Shown here: positions 13,140 through 25,800 of the stretch, one piece after another | Position numbering within the stretch: position 1 is the stretch's first letter | Layout of the letters: every line of letters starts with the position of its first letter | Assembly (NCBI RefSeq): GCF_000485595.1 | Contig: NW_014577910.1 | Coordinates: forward strand, 41,436-105,435 | Reading direction: 5' to 3' | Length of the DNA stretch: 64,000 nt | Origin: Priapulus caudatus | Lineage: Eukaryota > Priapulida > Priapulimorpha > Priapulimorphida > Priapulidae | Notes under the pieces: model-generated | Databases searched by the model: none | What the model saw: the letters and a program-made list of their open reading frames with translations, nothing else | What the model was told of the DNA's origin: nothing | Made by a program: the position numbers and the translations under genes

Positions 13140-16100
13140 CCTAACAAATGCACGCACCTAACAACACATGCAAATACACATGCATGTGCTACCTGACATA
13201 TTTTTATAAACCTTACATTGATAAATATTAGCTCGATTTATTGATTTTTCATGAGAGCGAAGGTAAATTACCGCGGGTACCTGATCAAAGTGCATTTACT
13301 TGGGTCTTGAGTTTAAACTCATAACCATGCAGCAGTAACCTGCAAGCAACTGTCTAGACTGACTTATGTGCTGCAAGCGAATGATGTTGCATCTGCTCAT
13401 GTACGTGACAACTGACAACATAGTTTGAATTCCCAGCTAACACATAACGTTTCCACAACGTTGCTCGAATGTTGCAGTTTGGTTAAGACTGTCACAGGAA
13501 CTGTACATGTATATATGCATACTTGTAGTTATACATATAATATAGGTGTGGTGGGAAGTATTATTTGTTTGTGTGCATGACTGCCATATAAACTGACAGC
13601 ACTACTGATCTACATAAGTGCCGATAACAGTAAGCTCCCACAGCAGTATCACTGGCACATGGTTACAATCTGCATGCTAACTACACTGTGAGTAAAGTTC
13701 CCCATACACCGAGAGGTAAGATATTTGCAATCTGACTTATTCATAATTTCGTCAAATATCTTGTGTCCATTTTCAGATATGTCATAAGCCTAACATGTCA
13801 CAACTTTTCCACAGCACTTCAATTCAAAAATTAATATATTTTAGACATGACAGCCATTTATCTGTTTTCTATGGTTCTGACAATGGGCCCATGAAAATGA
13901 AAAGGATAAACACCAGGGGAAAAAATACACGGGGGCGGCGGGCGATTTCGCCCCCGAAATGCCAAAAAGAGCCCCCGAAAATACGATATCGAAATACCAC
14001 CGGGGGGCGGCGGCGATTTCGCCCCGAAATTGCCAAAAAGAGCCCCGAAATCATATCGAGGGCGGACCCCAGCCAAAAAGGTCGCCTGGGAATCGATTGA
14101 GTCCAGGTCGGTTCCGCGCCTTGCGGATTCCTCGCTCGGCGCTCTGCGCTAGCGGCAGGCCGGTTCCACGGCGCGGATAGAATTCCTAGTACGAGTGTGG
14201 TGTCAAGTGTTTATCATTAGCTGGCATGTGTGATTGCATTCCATCAGACGCGCGCGCCGCGCCGCGGTATATTATACTGTGTGTGCCTGTGCGCGTGCTT
14301 GCCGTGTTGTGCCTGCGCGGGCGTGACCGTTGCGGTGTGCCTGAGCGCGTGGTTCGGTTGTGCACTGCTGCGTTGCGTGCGCCGTGCGGGCGTGCCATGG
14401 GTTGTGCCGGTGGGTGTCTGCGGCGCTGCTTGCCGGGTGCTGCCTGCGCGCGCTGCGTGGTGTGTGCTCTGCATGCGCGGCGTGCTGCATGCGTGCGTGC
14501 GTTACGTGATGTGTGGGCGTGATGCCTGCGGGCGTGCCTACGAGTTAAACCCGTAGGACCACGACCCGTAGGATTATAGAACGGTAATCCATGGAAATCC
14601 TAATGAAATTCACACACGTATTATTTTTCCCTGCCAGGCACCACTCGTGTGTCATTTCCGATTGTAGTTTGTTTTTGTTCATTCGCCCGAAAGAGCTTTC
14701 TGCTGCCGCTCTCTCATAGTCCAGCAATGCACCCTTCTCAAATTTTTAGTAGTTGATTAGTACCAAGCTGAAACAATCGTGCCCCCCTTACTTCATCAAT
14801 GCCGCCCTGCAGCAGGCGTACGCAGCGTCGATGTGCCAGCATTCACACGTGCTCGCGGGCTCGAGTCCGCTTCTTCACAACCCTGAGCTTCAGGGCCCTT
14901 ACGGCGGCCTTGGACCCCAGCCGCAAGAGGGACTTCGCCGTATAGACGATCGATCCTCCTAGCTCGTACAGGCGGACCATTCCACTAATTGTGGCTAGCC
15001 GTAATGTTCTGTGTTTAGTGAAACCTGTGATGCTATTCACTATTCAAGCGCGTGCATTGGTGGTTGTGATGTGAGTTGTGCTTATCTATTGATCTGTTCA
15101 GTTGCTGACTAACTGTCTTGAATATTGTACGTGTATGTGTCTTGTGTGTCTGTGTGTTTGTGTGTGTGTGGGCTGTGTGATGCGTGGTGGGCGTGCCCGT
15201 GCGTGCAGTGCGGTGCGTGCGATGCGTGGTGCTTGCGTGCGTGTTGTGCGGTGACTTTGACGTGTGTGGGTGTGTGCGCGCCCGCCACGAGTGTGTATTG
15301 CCTCTTGTGCTTGTGTGTACATTGAGGAAACAGCCCTGGAAAAAAGTCGCACCTGGAAAGATGGAAAAAGAGCCCTGGAAATGAAAACGTAGCCCGCGGA
15401 ATTTTGGGGGGTTGCAAAAGGCCCGGAAAGAAAAATTAAGTTTTTTCACTGATAAACACTATAGCATTAAATAAAATGAATTTACTGTGTATATATATAT
15501 ATCATCATCATGTGGCTATAGCATACTTACAGAAACATGCCTGACTCTAGCACACACACAAACAAATAGACACATATCAAGAGTCCATATAATAAAGATA
15601 TTGAATTCTCTATATCCTCTAATTTATCAATATTCTCTATATTCTCTAATAGAGATATAGTCTCTATTATAGACTCTTGACACATATATGGATACATGTT
15701 TCTATGTTACAAGTTACAACTTACTGTATGCGCTGTATATTTCGCAGTGGTTTAATTTTTGTGAATTTCACGAACGCGTCCTCGACCGCGAAAATAACAA
15801 CACGTGAATAATTCAATACGCGAAATACTCCGAATAAAGTATAATTACTGACCGTGAAATTAACCACTCCAGCAGAATTGCCGCGTAAGTCAATGAATTC
15901 GTTAAATATATCTGTACGCGGAAAATATGGCGTATACAGTATGAGCAACAAGTGGCAGTGTGTAAAAGTTGCTCCTGTTAACTTCATGTAGGTGAAATAC
16001 TGTCGTTGCACACGGAAAGGTCCCGTAGCTACATGATAAATGTGTTCTAATCATACATCTGTGGGTATCACAAGATTACAGCTATGATACTGTTAGAATA

Positions 16101-19100
16101 TCACAGTTTAGAAGTCACACTTGGCAAGCAGGATCGGTTGAGTGACGATAGCACTTAAAGCTTCACAATGCGCATCCAACGCTAATTTCTCAGTACTAGA
16201 CTAGCAATACTTCGTTTCATGCATAATCTACTCCTTCTGGCAATTAAACTCTGTTCCTCCCAGTTCACTGGCGCGTTGTCTTTATAAAAGGTATTTTGGG
16301 AATTACCTCCAATGTTGGTTTGAAATTCTCCGCATGTTGTTTGAACCAGTTTTCCCCAAGCAACCGCTGTAGCGGGGGCTACGGGGTACGCGGTACGGTG
16401 CGCAGCAGAAGGATAAACATGCTGACATTCCCGTCACCACTTCGAGGCTATTTTGGTTTGTGCNNNNNNNNNNNNNNNNNNNNNNNNNAGAAGGAGCGAC
16501 CAAAAGCAAAAGTCGACCCTGCGAAATCGATTGTCCAGAGTCGGATCCCGCGCCGTTGCGATCTCGCTTGGCCTCATGCCGCTAGGCCGGCACGGTTCCA
16601 CGGCGCGGTCCGGTAGAATTCTAGTAACCGGTGTGGCTGTCATGCTGTTTAATCATATAAGCATGCACTGTGTGTATTGCATTCGAAATCAAGCCTGCGC
16701 GCGCCGCGACCCGGCGCTCATATATACGTGTGGTGAGCCTGTGCGCGTGCTTGCGTGATGTGACTGCGCCGCCGAAGTGCCGTTGCGTGCCGGCGCCGCC
16801 TGCTGGCCTGGCAGGCGTGCTTGCTGTGGATGCTGCCTGCGCAGCGTGCGTCCGCAGTCTGCGGCGCGCTGCCTGTGGTGTGCCGGTGTGCTGCTGCAGG
16901 CGTGGGCTTGCTGGTTGATTGGTGCTGCGACTGCAGTGCGTGCGTGTGTGACCTGCAGCGCAGTGCGTGCCTTGCATGCCGTGCCGTGTTGTGAATCCCG
17001 TGTGCGGCGTGTGACTTGCGGCTCTGCTACGTAAACCCGTAGGACCAACGACCGTTTCAGCGAGATATGAACGGCTTAATCATGGAAATCCTAATGAATT
17101 ATCCCAATTCAAACAGTCGGCGTTTGCGCCAGAATGCCAGTTTTCTCACCTCTTTCTTGTGGGTTTTAAGCAAACGCACAGTGAAATGGGAGCAACTAGA
17201 GTTTATTTTTTCATAAGGTAGTGTGATTATGCATGACACGAAGTATTTGCTAGTCTAGTACTAGAGAAATTAGCGTTTGGATGCGCATTGTGAGCCTTTA
17301 AGGCGATTAACTAGGCACAGTACTTAGTAGACTTTTAGCTCTTGAAAATGCTAAATGATAAAAATCCTGTACTAAGTCGAGTGAGCTGAAAAACAAGTCA
17401 AATGGAGCTACATTGCAAGCAGACATCAGACAGCGTTGAAACAAAAACGTTTTCATTCAGTTCGCCAGCCCATGTACTTAGAGAATGCTATATGCCTATA
17501 ATCAAGAGCATAAAGCAAGCCATTAACATTTGTGTTGCAATTCCACATTACCATCTATAACTTAAATTAATGGCAGGGTTCTCCCTAGGATGAAATTGAA
17601 ACAGAAGGGAGGGGGGAAAAGGGGAGGGAAAACTAGGGGGGTCCGGGGGCCTGGTCAAATGGGAATTCTAGCCGAGGTTGCCCCTCGGATTGCCAGTAGC
17701 AGCAGCGCCTCCAAAGCTGACTCACTCAGCCTGTTCCTCATGTAGTTTTTGACTATGCGCATGTGTGAACTGTTCAAAAGAGGGGAAGCAGCTTCTGATT
17801 GGTTTAGCAGTGAGGGTGACCAGCCAATCACAGCGAAGCACACAAGTGTGTTTTGGTTACTGCTCGCAAAATGGCAGCATCAACAAACGATCGATTCCCG
17901 CGCTGTCAAACTTTTATTGTAGTGGAATTTAATCGGGCAGAGGTAATTTAAACGTGGCGCAACGATTGAAATGGGGGGGAGGGGGAGTTTCCCCAAACGG
18001 GGCGGGCGCGCCCGGTTTGCGCAACGTAGGAAGCGGCCTGAAGAGGAAACATTTCCCCTTCCTTTCATGTTTCTAATCTTTGACCCTTGACCTCCTGATC
18101 TGACATCACGTCTTTTCTGATTGCCCCCCTATGTCCCAAATATCAACACTATACGTCAAGGCATTTAGATTTGTGCCCATGTCGTTGATGAACAGACGGA
18201 TGCTCATGCCATTCTAAGCTTAGCTGCACCTAACTTGTGTCTGATGAGCTCATAAATCTTAGTTATCAGACTCTAGCGAATAAAATTGTCAAAGAAACTC
18301 AACATATTGCACTTTTAAAAAGCTATGAGCAAAATACACAGAACAGTTTTTACACTTGTAACTTCCAAGCCATCTTGATCACCATCTATTTTTATCAACA
18401 GAGTTCACAAATACGTTTTGAGTTGCCAGGGACACAGCTAGTTTTTTGCATGGAGTGGTACAGTAGTGTAGGGTGTCTGATGACATGCCAGTGACCAAAC
18501 ATCACTATTTCAAGAAGCAAAATGGCGAATTCTAGTGCAATCTGATTGAATGAATCTGAAGGAAATTTATTGCTAGCTTATTGTAAACTAACATTTTCTG
18601 AATTGGGGTGTCTCCGTTTCAAGCTGCTCATTATATATACATTTTTATTGCATTTAAAATAATAGAAGCAGCTGCTCATCCAATAGTTGCCTCATAGCTA
18701 CGTTACCTATATAGCATCGGTGGTCAGACCGTGCTATGGCATACATAACATCAAGAGTGCATAATAGAGAAGAGTATGACACGGTTTTAACAGCGTTTTG
18801 CATTGTTTTCAACTTGTAAATACTCTATCAATATGTGAATAAATATATTCAAACTTTACCTTGTTTTCGTCTATGATTCTCCCTTAATCATATGACACCA
18901 CCAATTTACCTGAAAATCGTATGTGTTCTTCAAAAAAGTCATTTGAATACGACACGGTTTCCCACAGTTTTCATGCATGGACGCATGTTTTAGACTGAAC
19001 TTTCTTATGGGATTAGTGTTCTATTGTCTATGACGGAACTTTGGGGGCCGTATGGGATATTAGGCATCGAAGTGTATTCAGCCTGCAGCGTTTCCAGCAT

Positions 19101-22100
19101 GCTAAAAATAAATGTGCTCACGGCCAGCTAGCTAGCAGCTGATTCCCTTACGGCCCCCAACGTACCGTCATAGACAATAGAACACTAATCCCATAAGAAA
19201 GTTCAGTCTAAAACATACGTCCATGCGTGAAAACTGTGGGAAACCGTGTCGTATTCAAATAACTTTTTTGAAGAACACATAATTTTCAGGTAAATTGGTG
19301 GTGTCATATGATTAAGGGAGAATCATAGATGAAAACAAGGTAAAGTTTGAATATATTTATTCACATATTGATAGAGTATTTACAAGTTGAAAACTATGCA
19401 AAACGCTGTTAAAACCGTGTCATACTCTTCTCTATTATGCACTCTTGATAACATTGCAGGATGAGTGAGTACCAGTAGCTATAATTAAAGTACCAGGCAA
19501 CTGGCGACACACTAGGCCGTAAAAAAATTTCAAGACAGAGAGGTTTCCAGATGTCATTTGCTAAATCGGCAAAATGCAAACCATTCTTACGAGCGGCGAA
19601 TTTTTCCTAGCTTAAATTTGCCAAGTAATGAGTTGTATTTCGTTTAGTAACTTATACAAATCTCCTTCTTAGATACCCGTTTTTGACCTCACAATGTAGT
19701 GTTAGTGGTGCCTTGTGTGGGAAATGCAATGTTTAAGCATATAATCTGTGAATAACTTGCAAAATAGCTATAATTATTGACACTGATACACGCAGGAAGT
19801 GTACCTACTCATACAAACAAGCTTCAGCGCTGCCTCGCCGCCTCGAGTATCGTATCAGTGGCAACAATCTATTTATAGACACTCGGCTATGCACTCATAA
19901 ACAGGAATGCAGGTGAGCAGAAACATAGGAAAAGTCTGGAACCTATGCCAACCATGGCAATGCCAAAATGTAGTGAGCAGACATTAATAAGACCATCAGT
20001 TGAAGCTAAACGATTTAGAAATAGTTTTCCTTAATTATATCCCACTCTAAAAATTAAAATATAGAATTTATAATATTACTATTAACTTGCTCATACCATC
20101 AGCAAGAAAAGCTGTAAAAGCAGACAATCTTACTCAACATGAGGCAAATCATGGTAATTAGATGACATGCAAGCACTATTGAACTTTGCGTGTCCTACCT
20201 ATGCAGCTATCAGCCATGGATAGTCCCCTAATTCTGACGATTGCTAACCTATGTATGGTTTGTTTGTTATAGACGGAGGTTTCAGACCAGCCTTGCAAGC
20301 CTACGCTTTTCCAGAGTAGAGATCAAAATACATTTGAATTCATAATGTTCCAAATCAGGGTTCTCCCCAGGATGAAATTGAAACAGGGTGAGGGGGAGGG
20401 GGAAGGGAGGGGGAAGGGGGAGGGGGAAGGGGAGGGGAACCTAGGGGGGTCCGAGGGCCTGGTCGAATCACTGGCAGCAAGAACAAGTACGCACCTGCAG
20501 CTACAACACACACGCGTCTATTGACTATATATAACAACATTATATATAGTTATATATAACTACTATAACAACTATAGCTACTATAACAACTATAACTACT
20601 ATAACAACTATATATAACATTGTTATATATAGTCAATAGATGCGTGTGTGCTGTAGCTGCAGGTGCGAACTTGTTCTTGCAACCATCGACGTACATTATA
20701 GAAACGATTGCCATCTGTATATCGCAATAATAATTTATAAACCAAAATGAATCACAATTTGTGACCGTAGATGGCGCTATACCCGCTTTGTAGCGATGCC
20801 GTTTGAAATAAATAGGTTATGCTGCGTTCCGACATGTTTTGTAAAACTTTACTCTAATAGTAATATAGACGTTTTATCGGCAGCTAGGGTAGAAAGGAAA
20901 TACCAATTTTGCATTAAAGATATTGTCAATGAAATCTTGTAAAACCAGAGGTCCCAAGTTGGGAAAGTCCAAGAAAGGGAGCCAGCAATCCAAGAAAGGG
21001 AGCCAGCATTGGCCCAGCAATCCAAGAAAGGGAGCCAGGTCCATTGCCGTTTTTTCGCAGTGCGCAAAAATAGGAATAAAGTTGTGGCGGGCTGCGATAT
21101 GTGTTTGTCGCAGCACACCACCATTTTTTATAAAGTATACACGTAAAATCATCGTTTTATCGCCTTTTATTGTTCGCTGGAATCAAAGTACATCAACAAC
21201 AACGGCAAATTTAGTAATTTACCAATGTAAATTTTCATATGGCTGAAAAATGTTACGACCGGGAGCTTCTGACCTCATTCCGGGGCACCGGGAGCAGCGT
21301 GTCATACCGGGAGTCTCCCGGTGAGACCGGGAGACTTGGGACGTCTGGTAAAACGAACCAGACGAGTGTGACACCAGAGACTGTTTGTGTCTATATAATA
21401 TGTTACAGCCTAAAAAAAATTTTTTTTTTACGAGAGCTCTTTTTTGATTTTGTATGAAAAAAAGAGCTCTCGTAATTTTTTTTACGGGAGCTATTTAGGC
21501 TTGGCCAGAGCTACTTTTTCATAGCATGATTTTGTAAATATATTCATAATTTTGATGCGCTGACTCTAATATCATTCATCAGCATTCAGAACTCAGCATT
21601 AGTATCAGACTATGAGTGTTAAGAAATCATCAACAAATTACCCCGGCCCCCCACTCCGAGGTCGGAGGGACCGCATGCGCGTTCCCAAAATCTCCGGTAA
21701 AGGGGTATTTTTCGCGCGACAAAATCCGGCCCAAGAATTGTAAAAAGGCAGTGGCTACGGGTACGGTAGCCGTATCTTAATGTCTCGAGGCTACGGATAC
21801 GGGAGTCCATTCGCTTTCATACTTAACGAGACAAAGATGGCTGCGGTGGCGCCAGATTTCGAAATAATGCCTTGGGAAATAAATTCACGATTTGAGAGTT
21901 TAGATGAGCTAGAACCCTAACCCTAACCTTAACCCTAACCATAACCCTAAACCTAAACCTAATCCTAACCCTAACGCCAAAAAGGGGCTCCAACGACCGA
22001 CAGCTACCGTACCCGTAGCCACTGCGTTGTAAAAAAAGGGGTGTATTGGACTTTTCACCCGGAGATTTCTTTCAAAAGGGGGTGTTTTTCTCTCTCTTTC

Positions 22101-22528
22101 ATCTTGAATATCATAGAAAACTTTATCAAATGACAAATCCCGGGATAAATTTATTTAATTTTGAAATGTAAAAATATTTCCCCCTGGGCCCTAGTTCCCC
22201 TCGATCACTGAACGCTACACTGCGTAGTGTAAACTGGTTCGACAGTTCCACACGCTACACTAACGTCACTACGGTTGGAATGAGAGCTCACCTGAGATAG
22301 GGGGTATTATTACTATTAATACTATTACTATTAGTATTAGTATTAGTATTATACGCTCCTGATATTAGACTTAGTGATACAGTGATAATGATACTGATAC
22401 TGATAGTGACAGGCCTACGACCTTACCGATTCAGGCTTTCCGAGTAATGAGGCAACCAAGCTGCTTGTCTCCGCCAGGAAGTTATCTGGAACCTTCGTAA
22501 CATTTGTTTTAATGACAAGGCAAGGCAT
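11993..22528 (-). CDS. MIF: Macrophage migration inhibitory factor (MIF), 3 exons, complete
   Basis: MIF is a small trimeric cytokine and keto-enol tautomerase. Exon 1 is 22427-22528 (34 codons, beginning MPCLVIKTNVTKVPDNF and ending LLGKPES), exon 2 is 12560-12732 (173 nt), exon 3 is 11993-12059. Junctions are in phase; exon 2 is the same length as in human MIF as I recall it, and the intron positions agree. Total 113 residues, near the family's ~115. Catalytic Pro2 directly follows Met, the active-site Lys (GKPE) is present, as are the SIG motif and Tyr of RMYITFY; the C-terminus is FNAGTFA. The redox motif CALC of vertebrate MIF reads CAIS here, so the second cysteine is missing. Intron 1 is about 9.7 kb and holds most of the repeats between 12733 and 22426. 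It is head-to-head with TMEM134. D-dopachrome tautomerase is the main alternative; the GTFA ending favours MIF. Confidence 0.93.
12995..13160. repeat. (CA)n/(GCAC)n microsatellite in MIF intron 1
   Basis: Alternating CACACA, ACGCAC and GCACGCAC blocks. Cysteine/valine-rich frames across it are repeat artefacts. Confidence 0.9.
13900..14080. repeat. GC-rich tandem duplication
   Basis: A unit of about 70 bp, containing GGCGGCG, GATTTCGCCCC and GCCAAAAAGAGCCCC, occurs twice in tandem (approximately 13932-13980 and 14003-14052). Related purine-rich sequence recurs at 15335-15430. No coding meaning is evident. Confidence 0.7.
14090..14625 (+). repeat. GC-rich dispersed repeat, copy 1
   Basis: Shares an order of blocks with 16515-17100: an initial ATCGATTG segment, GGTTCCACGGCGCGG, a GTGCGTG-rich middle, then AACCCGTAGGACCA and GGAAATCCTAATGAA. 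The middle is a diverged GC-rich low-complexity tract with long but meaningless open frames. The class is unknown. Confidence 0.75.
15120..15325. repeat. GT/GC-rich low-complexity tract
   Basis: TGTGTG and GTGCGTGC blocks without clear unit. Overlapping cysteine-rich open frames on both strands are by-products of composition. Confidence 0.8.
15577..15680. mobile_element. Mini foldback element (TCARGAG family), copy 2
   Basis: Ends TCAAGAGTCC and AGACTCTTGA with ATAATA-rich inverted arms, flanked by an exact 6-bp duplication CACATA (15571-15576 and 15681-15686). Confidence 0.85.
15721..15945 (+). repeat. Dispersed repeat pair member 1
   Basis: Contains TATTTCGC, GAATTTCACGAACGCGT, AATAACAACACGTGAATA and CTGTACGCG in the order found, inverted, at 53452-53668. 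The ends (ACTGTATGCGC and GCGTATACAGT) are themselves inverted repeats, so this is likely a short nonautonomous DNA transposon. Confidence 0.75.
16464..16488. other. Assembly gap (25 N)
   Basis: A run of 25 N, inside a repeat. Open frames spanning it are not meaningful. Confidence 1.
16515..17100 (+). repeat. GC-rich dispersed repeat, copy 2
   Basis: Diverged second copy of 14090-14625, sharing GGTTCCACGGCGCGG, GTAGAATTCTAGTA-like and AACCCGTAGGACCA segments plus GGAAATCCTAATGAAT. It lies inside the TTAA element copy A. Confidence 0.75.
17571..18250 (+). repeat. CAGGGTTCTCCC-type dispersed repeat with 3' TGATGAGCT box
   Basis: Begins CAGGGTTCTCCCTAGGATG, followed by a purine-rich GGGGAGGG stretch and, farther on, TTTGACCCTTGACCTCCTGA, AGACGGATG and TCTGATGAGCTCATAAAT. 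The same order occurs in 27909-29002. Probably a diverged member of the same nonautonomous (hAT-like) family. Confidence 0.6.
18751..19448. mobile_element. Large foldback element (TCARGAG family), copy 3
   Basis: About 700 bp. Each arm of some 320 bp starts TCAAGAGTGCATAATAGAGA and they are near-perfect inverted copies, with a short centre around 19090-19140. Flanked by the 5-bp duplication TAACA (18746-18750 and 19449-19453). No coding capacity. It is the longest member of the family and shows that length varies from about 42 to 700 bp. Confidence 0.88.
20355..20460 (+). repeat. Truncated CAGGGTTCTCCC-type repeat
   Basis: CAGGGTTCTCCCCAGGATG, a GGGGAAGGGGGAGG tract and CTAGGGGGGTCCGAGGGCC, matching 17571-17650. 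It ends where the foldback element at 20466 begins. Confidence 0.7.
20466..20680. mobile_element. hAT-like foldback element, copy 1
   Basis: Arms begin CACTGGCAGCAAGAACAAGT and run through CTGCAGCTACA, CACACGC and CTATTGACTATATA, with an AT-rich centre of short tandem repeats. The right end lacks the last bases of the arm. The second copy is at 51046-51207. The CACTG ends suggest hAT; inference. Confidence 0.8.
20690..21400 (+). repeat. Dispersed repeat (partner of 38960-39600) with internal insertion
   Basis: Shares with 38960-39600 the blocks ACATTATAGAA, TTGCCATCTGTATAT, AAAATGAATCACAATTTGTG, GTTTTATCGGCA and GTGTGACACCA. At about 20947-21340 this copy holds extra sequence, including three tandem copies of a 21-bp unit (AATCCAAGAAAGGGAGCCAG plus one base), that is absent from the partner. 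Confidence 0.75.
21609..22290. repeat. Nested repeat: host repeat carrying a CCCTAA-bearing inverted-repeat element
   Basis: The outer parts (about 21640-21745 and 22030-22290) are the reverse complement of 48181-48530. Between them sits an inserted element bounded by GGCAGTGGCTACGGGTACGG and its complement, with TTGTAAAA on both sides. Inside is a degenerate CCCTAA run (21915-21975). The insertion is absent from the other copy. Confidence 0.8.
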
Positions 22529-22837
22529 CTTTGCGTTTTACAGGTACAGTAAGGACAAGAAGGTTGCAAGATCAAGAGATCGCAGAAATCGAGTGAAAGT
22601 GAAAGCACAACCCGGTGTCGCCGCAGTTATGAATAAATTGTACAAATTTGACATCGAAATGGTTTCACTAAATACAACGGTAATAATTATTATTCATATA
22701 TTCCTGTTTTAATTTAAGAAATATATAATACAACTAAATGTTTGTAACTGATTAAACTATATTTGTATAGCTAAGTATTATTTTTGTACCGTAAGCGACA
22801 TGCGCAAAGAAAATGTGCGCGGTCGCTAATAGCACAA
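22529..22837. promoter_or_regulatory. Bidirectional promoter, MIF / TMEM134
   Basis: Only 309 bp separate the two start codons on opposite strands. This space must hold both 5' UTRs and promoters unless a 5' non-coding exon lies elsewhere. No TATA-like element could be assigned with confidence. Confidence 0.6.
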
Positions 22838-25800
22838 ATGGCGAAACAGGGGAATTTTGTTGATCAAGCTTTCGAATCTGATGATGACGATCCTATTAGA
22901 ACATATGGAACTACATCAGAAAGCAGACCTCTGACACCGGGGAAGTCACCGAGTAATATGAGTCTAAAAACACGTGATGCAGATTCAATCACAGCGAGAA
23001 GTTACAAGGTAGAATCTGTCAACAAACTCCACTCAAATTAGATACAATAATCAATAGGCCCTATTGAATAATGTAACCCAACAAGAGTAGGGTTACAACG
23101 CGAGCCTATTCTTTTCTTTGGAGGTGCCCCTGAGTGATTCACTCAGGACGGTTTTATGGTGCGTTTTTCGAGACTATAACTTCCAAACTGGGTTTATTCT
23201 AAACACGAACCTTTCTCCGCTATCCTGGGACTTACTAAAATAATACTATGTTACTGTGTGTATGTATCACAATACTCTGTAATACTGTATTAAACTATTA
23301 CTAATAGTAATAGTAATAGTAATATAACCTGTTACAAAATTTAAAAGTGATGAGCGGCGATATTTGGAGCGCCATTTCTGTTGACATTTGACGTACGCAT
23401 TCCCAATGCGCATAGCATTCTGCTACCTTCGGCTCCTGTGTTGCCTGACATGCTGGCTCTGGTGATGTCATAACTGACAGCAGGCATCCCATGATGCATT
23501 CGATCTTGGAGCCGAACGCTATATGCATTGGGAATGCGTACGTCACAGGTCAACAGAAATGGTGCTCGAAATATATTGCCGCTCGTCACTTCGAAATTTT
23601 GTAACAGGTTACATTAGTTTAATACAGAGTATTGTGATACATAGTAAGCCCAAGGATAGCGGAAAAAGGTTTGTGTTTAGAATAAACCCAGTTTGGAAGT
23701 TCTAGTCTTGAAAAACGCACCATAAAACCGCCCTGAGTGAATCACTCAGGGGCTCCTCCAAAGAAAAGAACCTACTTGTAACCCTACTCTTGTTGGGTTA
23801 CATTATTGTATCTACACTCAAATATACCGGGAGAAATACAGTCACTACTTTTTAGTACTTTCATTAGTCAATAGTTCAAATTAGGAATTATTACAGGAAC
23901 TTTCGGCTTAATCACGGAGGTTGATCATAACAAAGTCGAATCGTTAGGCATTACAGCGTCAAAGCAGTTAAGGTGATTAGGTGTTGTGGGGTTAAATTTA
24001 AAACTTCAAACATCAACAACGCCAACACGCAACAGAACGGATTAGATAATATATGATTGTCTTATCATGATGTAACCCATTATAGCCTATACTGCAAGAG
24101 ATGAACGGGTCCGGTTAAGTCCAACCCTGACTCTCAAGCCCTAGTATTTAGCCAAGCCTTTAGCCCAAGCGATTAGTAGGCTGGTTGCACTATCCATGTA
24201 CCATTTAAACACTCAGAACACAGACGGTCACACTTAGGTAGACATATATATTGTTTAGCCTGAAGTAATCACAATTATAAACCAGTGTGAATCTTGTTGA
24301 GAATAAAATGCTCAATGTTCTAACAGCAGGTCAAGTTTTCACAACTTTAAAAATAGCAAACTGCTCAGTAGTTGTGGTCATTCAATACCTCAAACATCAG
24401 ATTTGTGAAATTTTCAAGCGATAGTAATTGGTTTGTTATACTTCTGCATGACACCGATGTTTTAATTTAAAGTTTGTTTCCTCTGACAGAGTGTGGAGGA
24501 AGGTGGAAAAGAGTCTCTAATTAATTCTGAGCACCATTCTCCAGTACAAGACCCTACTGCTTACCATGTTAGGTGATGTTTATCAGATATTTATCAGACT
24601 ATATAAATAAATAAACAAAGAGATAAATAAATATGTGTGTGTGCGTGCAGTGGCGGATCTACGGGGGGGGGGGTTTAAACCCCCCCCCCCCTTGGGCTGC
24701 CCCGGACCCCCCTAGCAAGGCGTGCCTTCGGCACGCTGGGGTGTGTAGGCCAATCACCTCGGGTAAATTAACCCCCCCTTTAATAAAAACCTAGATCCAC
24801 CCCTGACGTGCGTGCGTGCTCGCGCGCGCCCGTGCGCATGCGTGTGTGCCTGCGTGTCTGTGTTCATGTGTGTATCTTATGTCGCTGCTCAATATCTAAG
24901 TCAAGTTGAAAAAATAAAGCAATTAAAAACTTAGTAAATATTCACTTGTAATAATCTTTTATATCGGCCATTCATTTCAGACAATCACAGAGAAGGTTTT
25001 CAAGTACATGTAGCACAGAAACATCTGAAGGAGCTAAATCAATTGACTCTTATGCCAGGTGATATAGTTATGTGGACACTTTCAATGATTTAAGGAAGAA
25101 TCATAATAACCCATATTAAGATGCTGTACTTTACATAAACCATTGCTGTTTTTTATAATATTTTCTAATTTACTGATGTATAAAAATTGGGTTTTCAGTA
25201 CACTTAGAATATATTTGTGAAAAGATGACTTTAAATTCTTGGTATCCTTTTCAAATTGTACAATCAATAATGAATCAACTACAATGAAAATTGTATTTGG
25301 TTTGTTCTGGAAAATATGTATCATTATTCTCTATATGCAGTTGCTATATTTCATGCAAATGCATATATCATTTGTGAAGAATTGTAATTTAATAAAAACA
25401 TCTAAGCTGTACGTTGTGAATTTTTGACAAATTACATCAAAATAAAAGTGAATTGTATCTGAAACAATATGTTTAGACGAACGCTGTCATAGCCATGTAT
25501 ACCTTTTTGGCTGTTGTAAAGTTAGTGTTTTGTTTGTTTTCTATGCAGCTGGTTGCACCATCCGAAATTACGTGAACACTGGAAATTTGTAGTTGGGTCT
25601 ATACTCCTGTTTCTAGCTGGTATAGGTTAGTACACTACAGAAATTAGTGTATAAACATAAAATAATAAAATAGAGTAACATATTCATACAGAGGTTTATA
25701 GCCAAAAAACAAAATAACATTTAAGCCATTTACCTTTTATGCCTACTTTCATTTTTTGCCAAAATGCTTCTTTTATATCAATTGCATTATAAATAGAGTT

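Larger units (their letters stand above)
16159..17297. mobile_element. TTAA-flanked inverted-repeat element, copy A (interrupted)
   Basis: Flanked by TTAA on both sides. Inverted termini of about 110 bp contain ACGCTAATTTCT, AGTACTAGACTAGCAA and CATGCATAATC. The interior contains GC-rich repeat copy 2 and a 25-base gap. TTAA duplications occur with Kolobok and piggyBac elements; without a transposase the superfamily is inference. A compact relative is at 36619-37115. Confidence 0.8.

Noticed and set aside
14226-14556. Cysteine/alanine-rich open frames, several, both strands
   Set aside because: They arise from GC-rich low-complexity sequence and do not survive between the two repeat copies.
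22512-22712. Plus-strand 66-residue frame resembling an exon of an unknown gene
   Set aside because: The left part is antisense to MIF exon 1, which has family residues, an in-phase join and a good donor.
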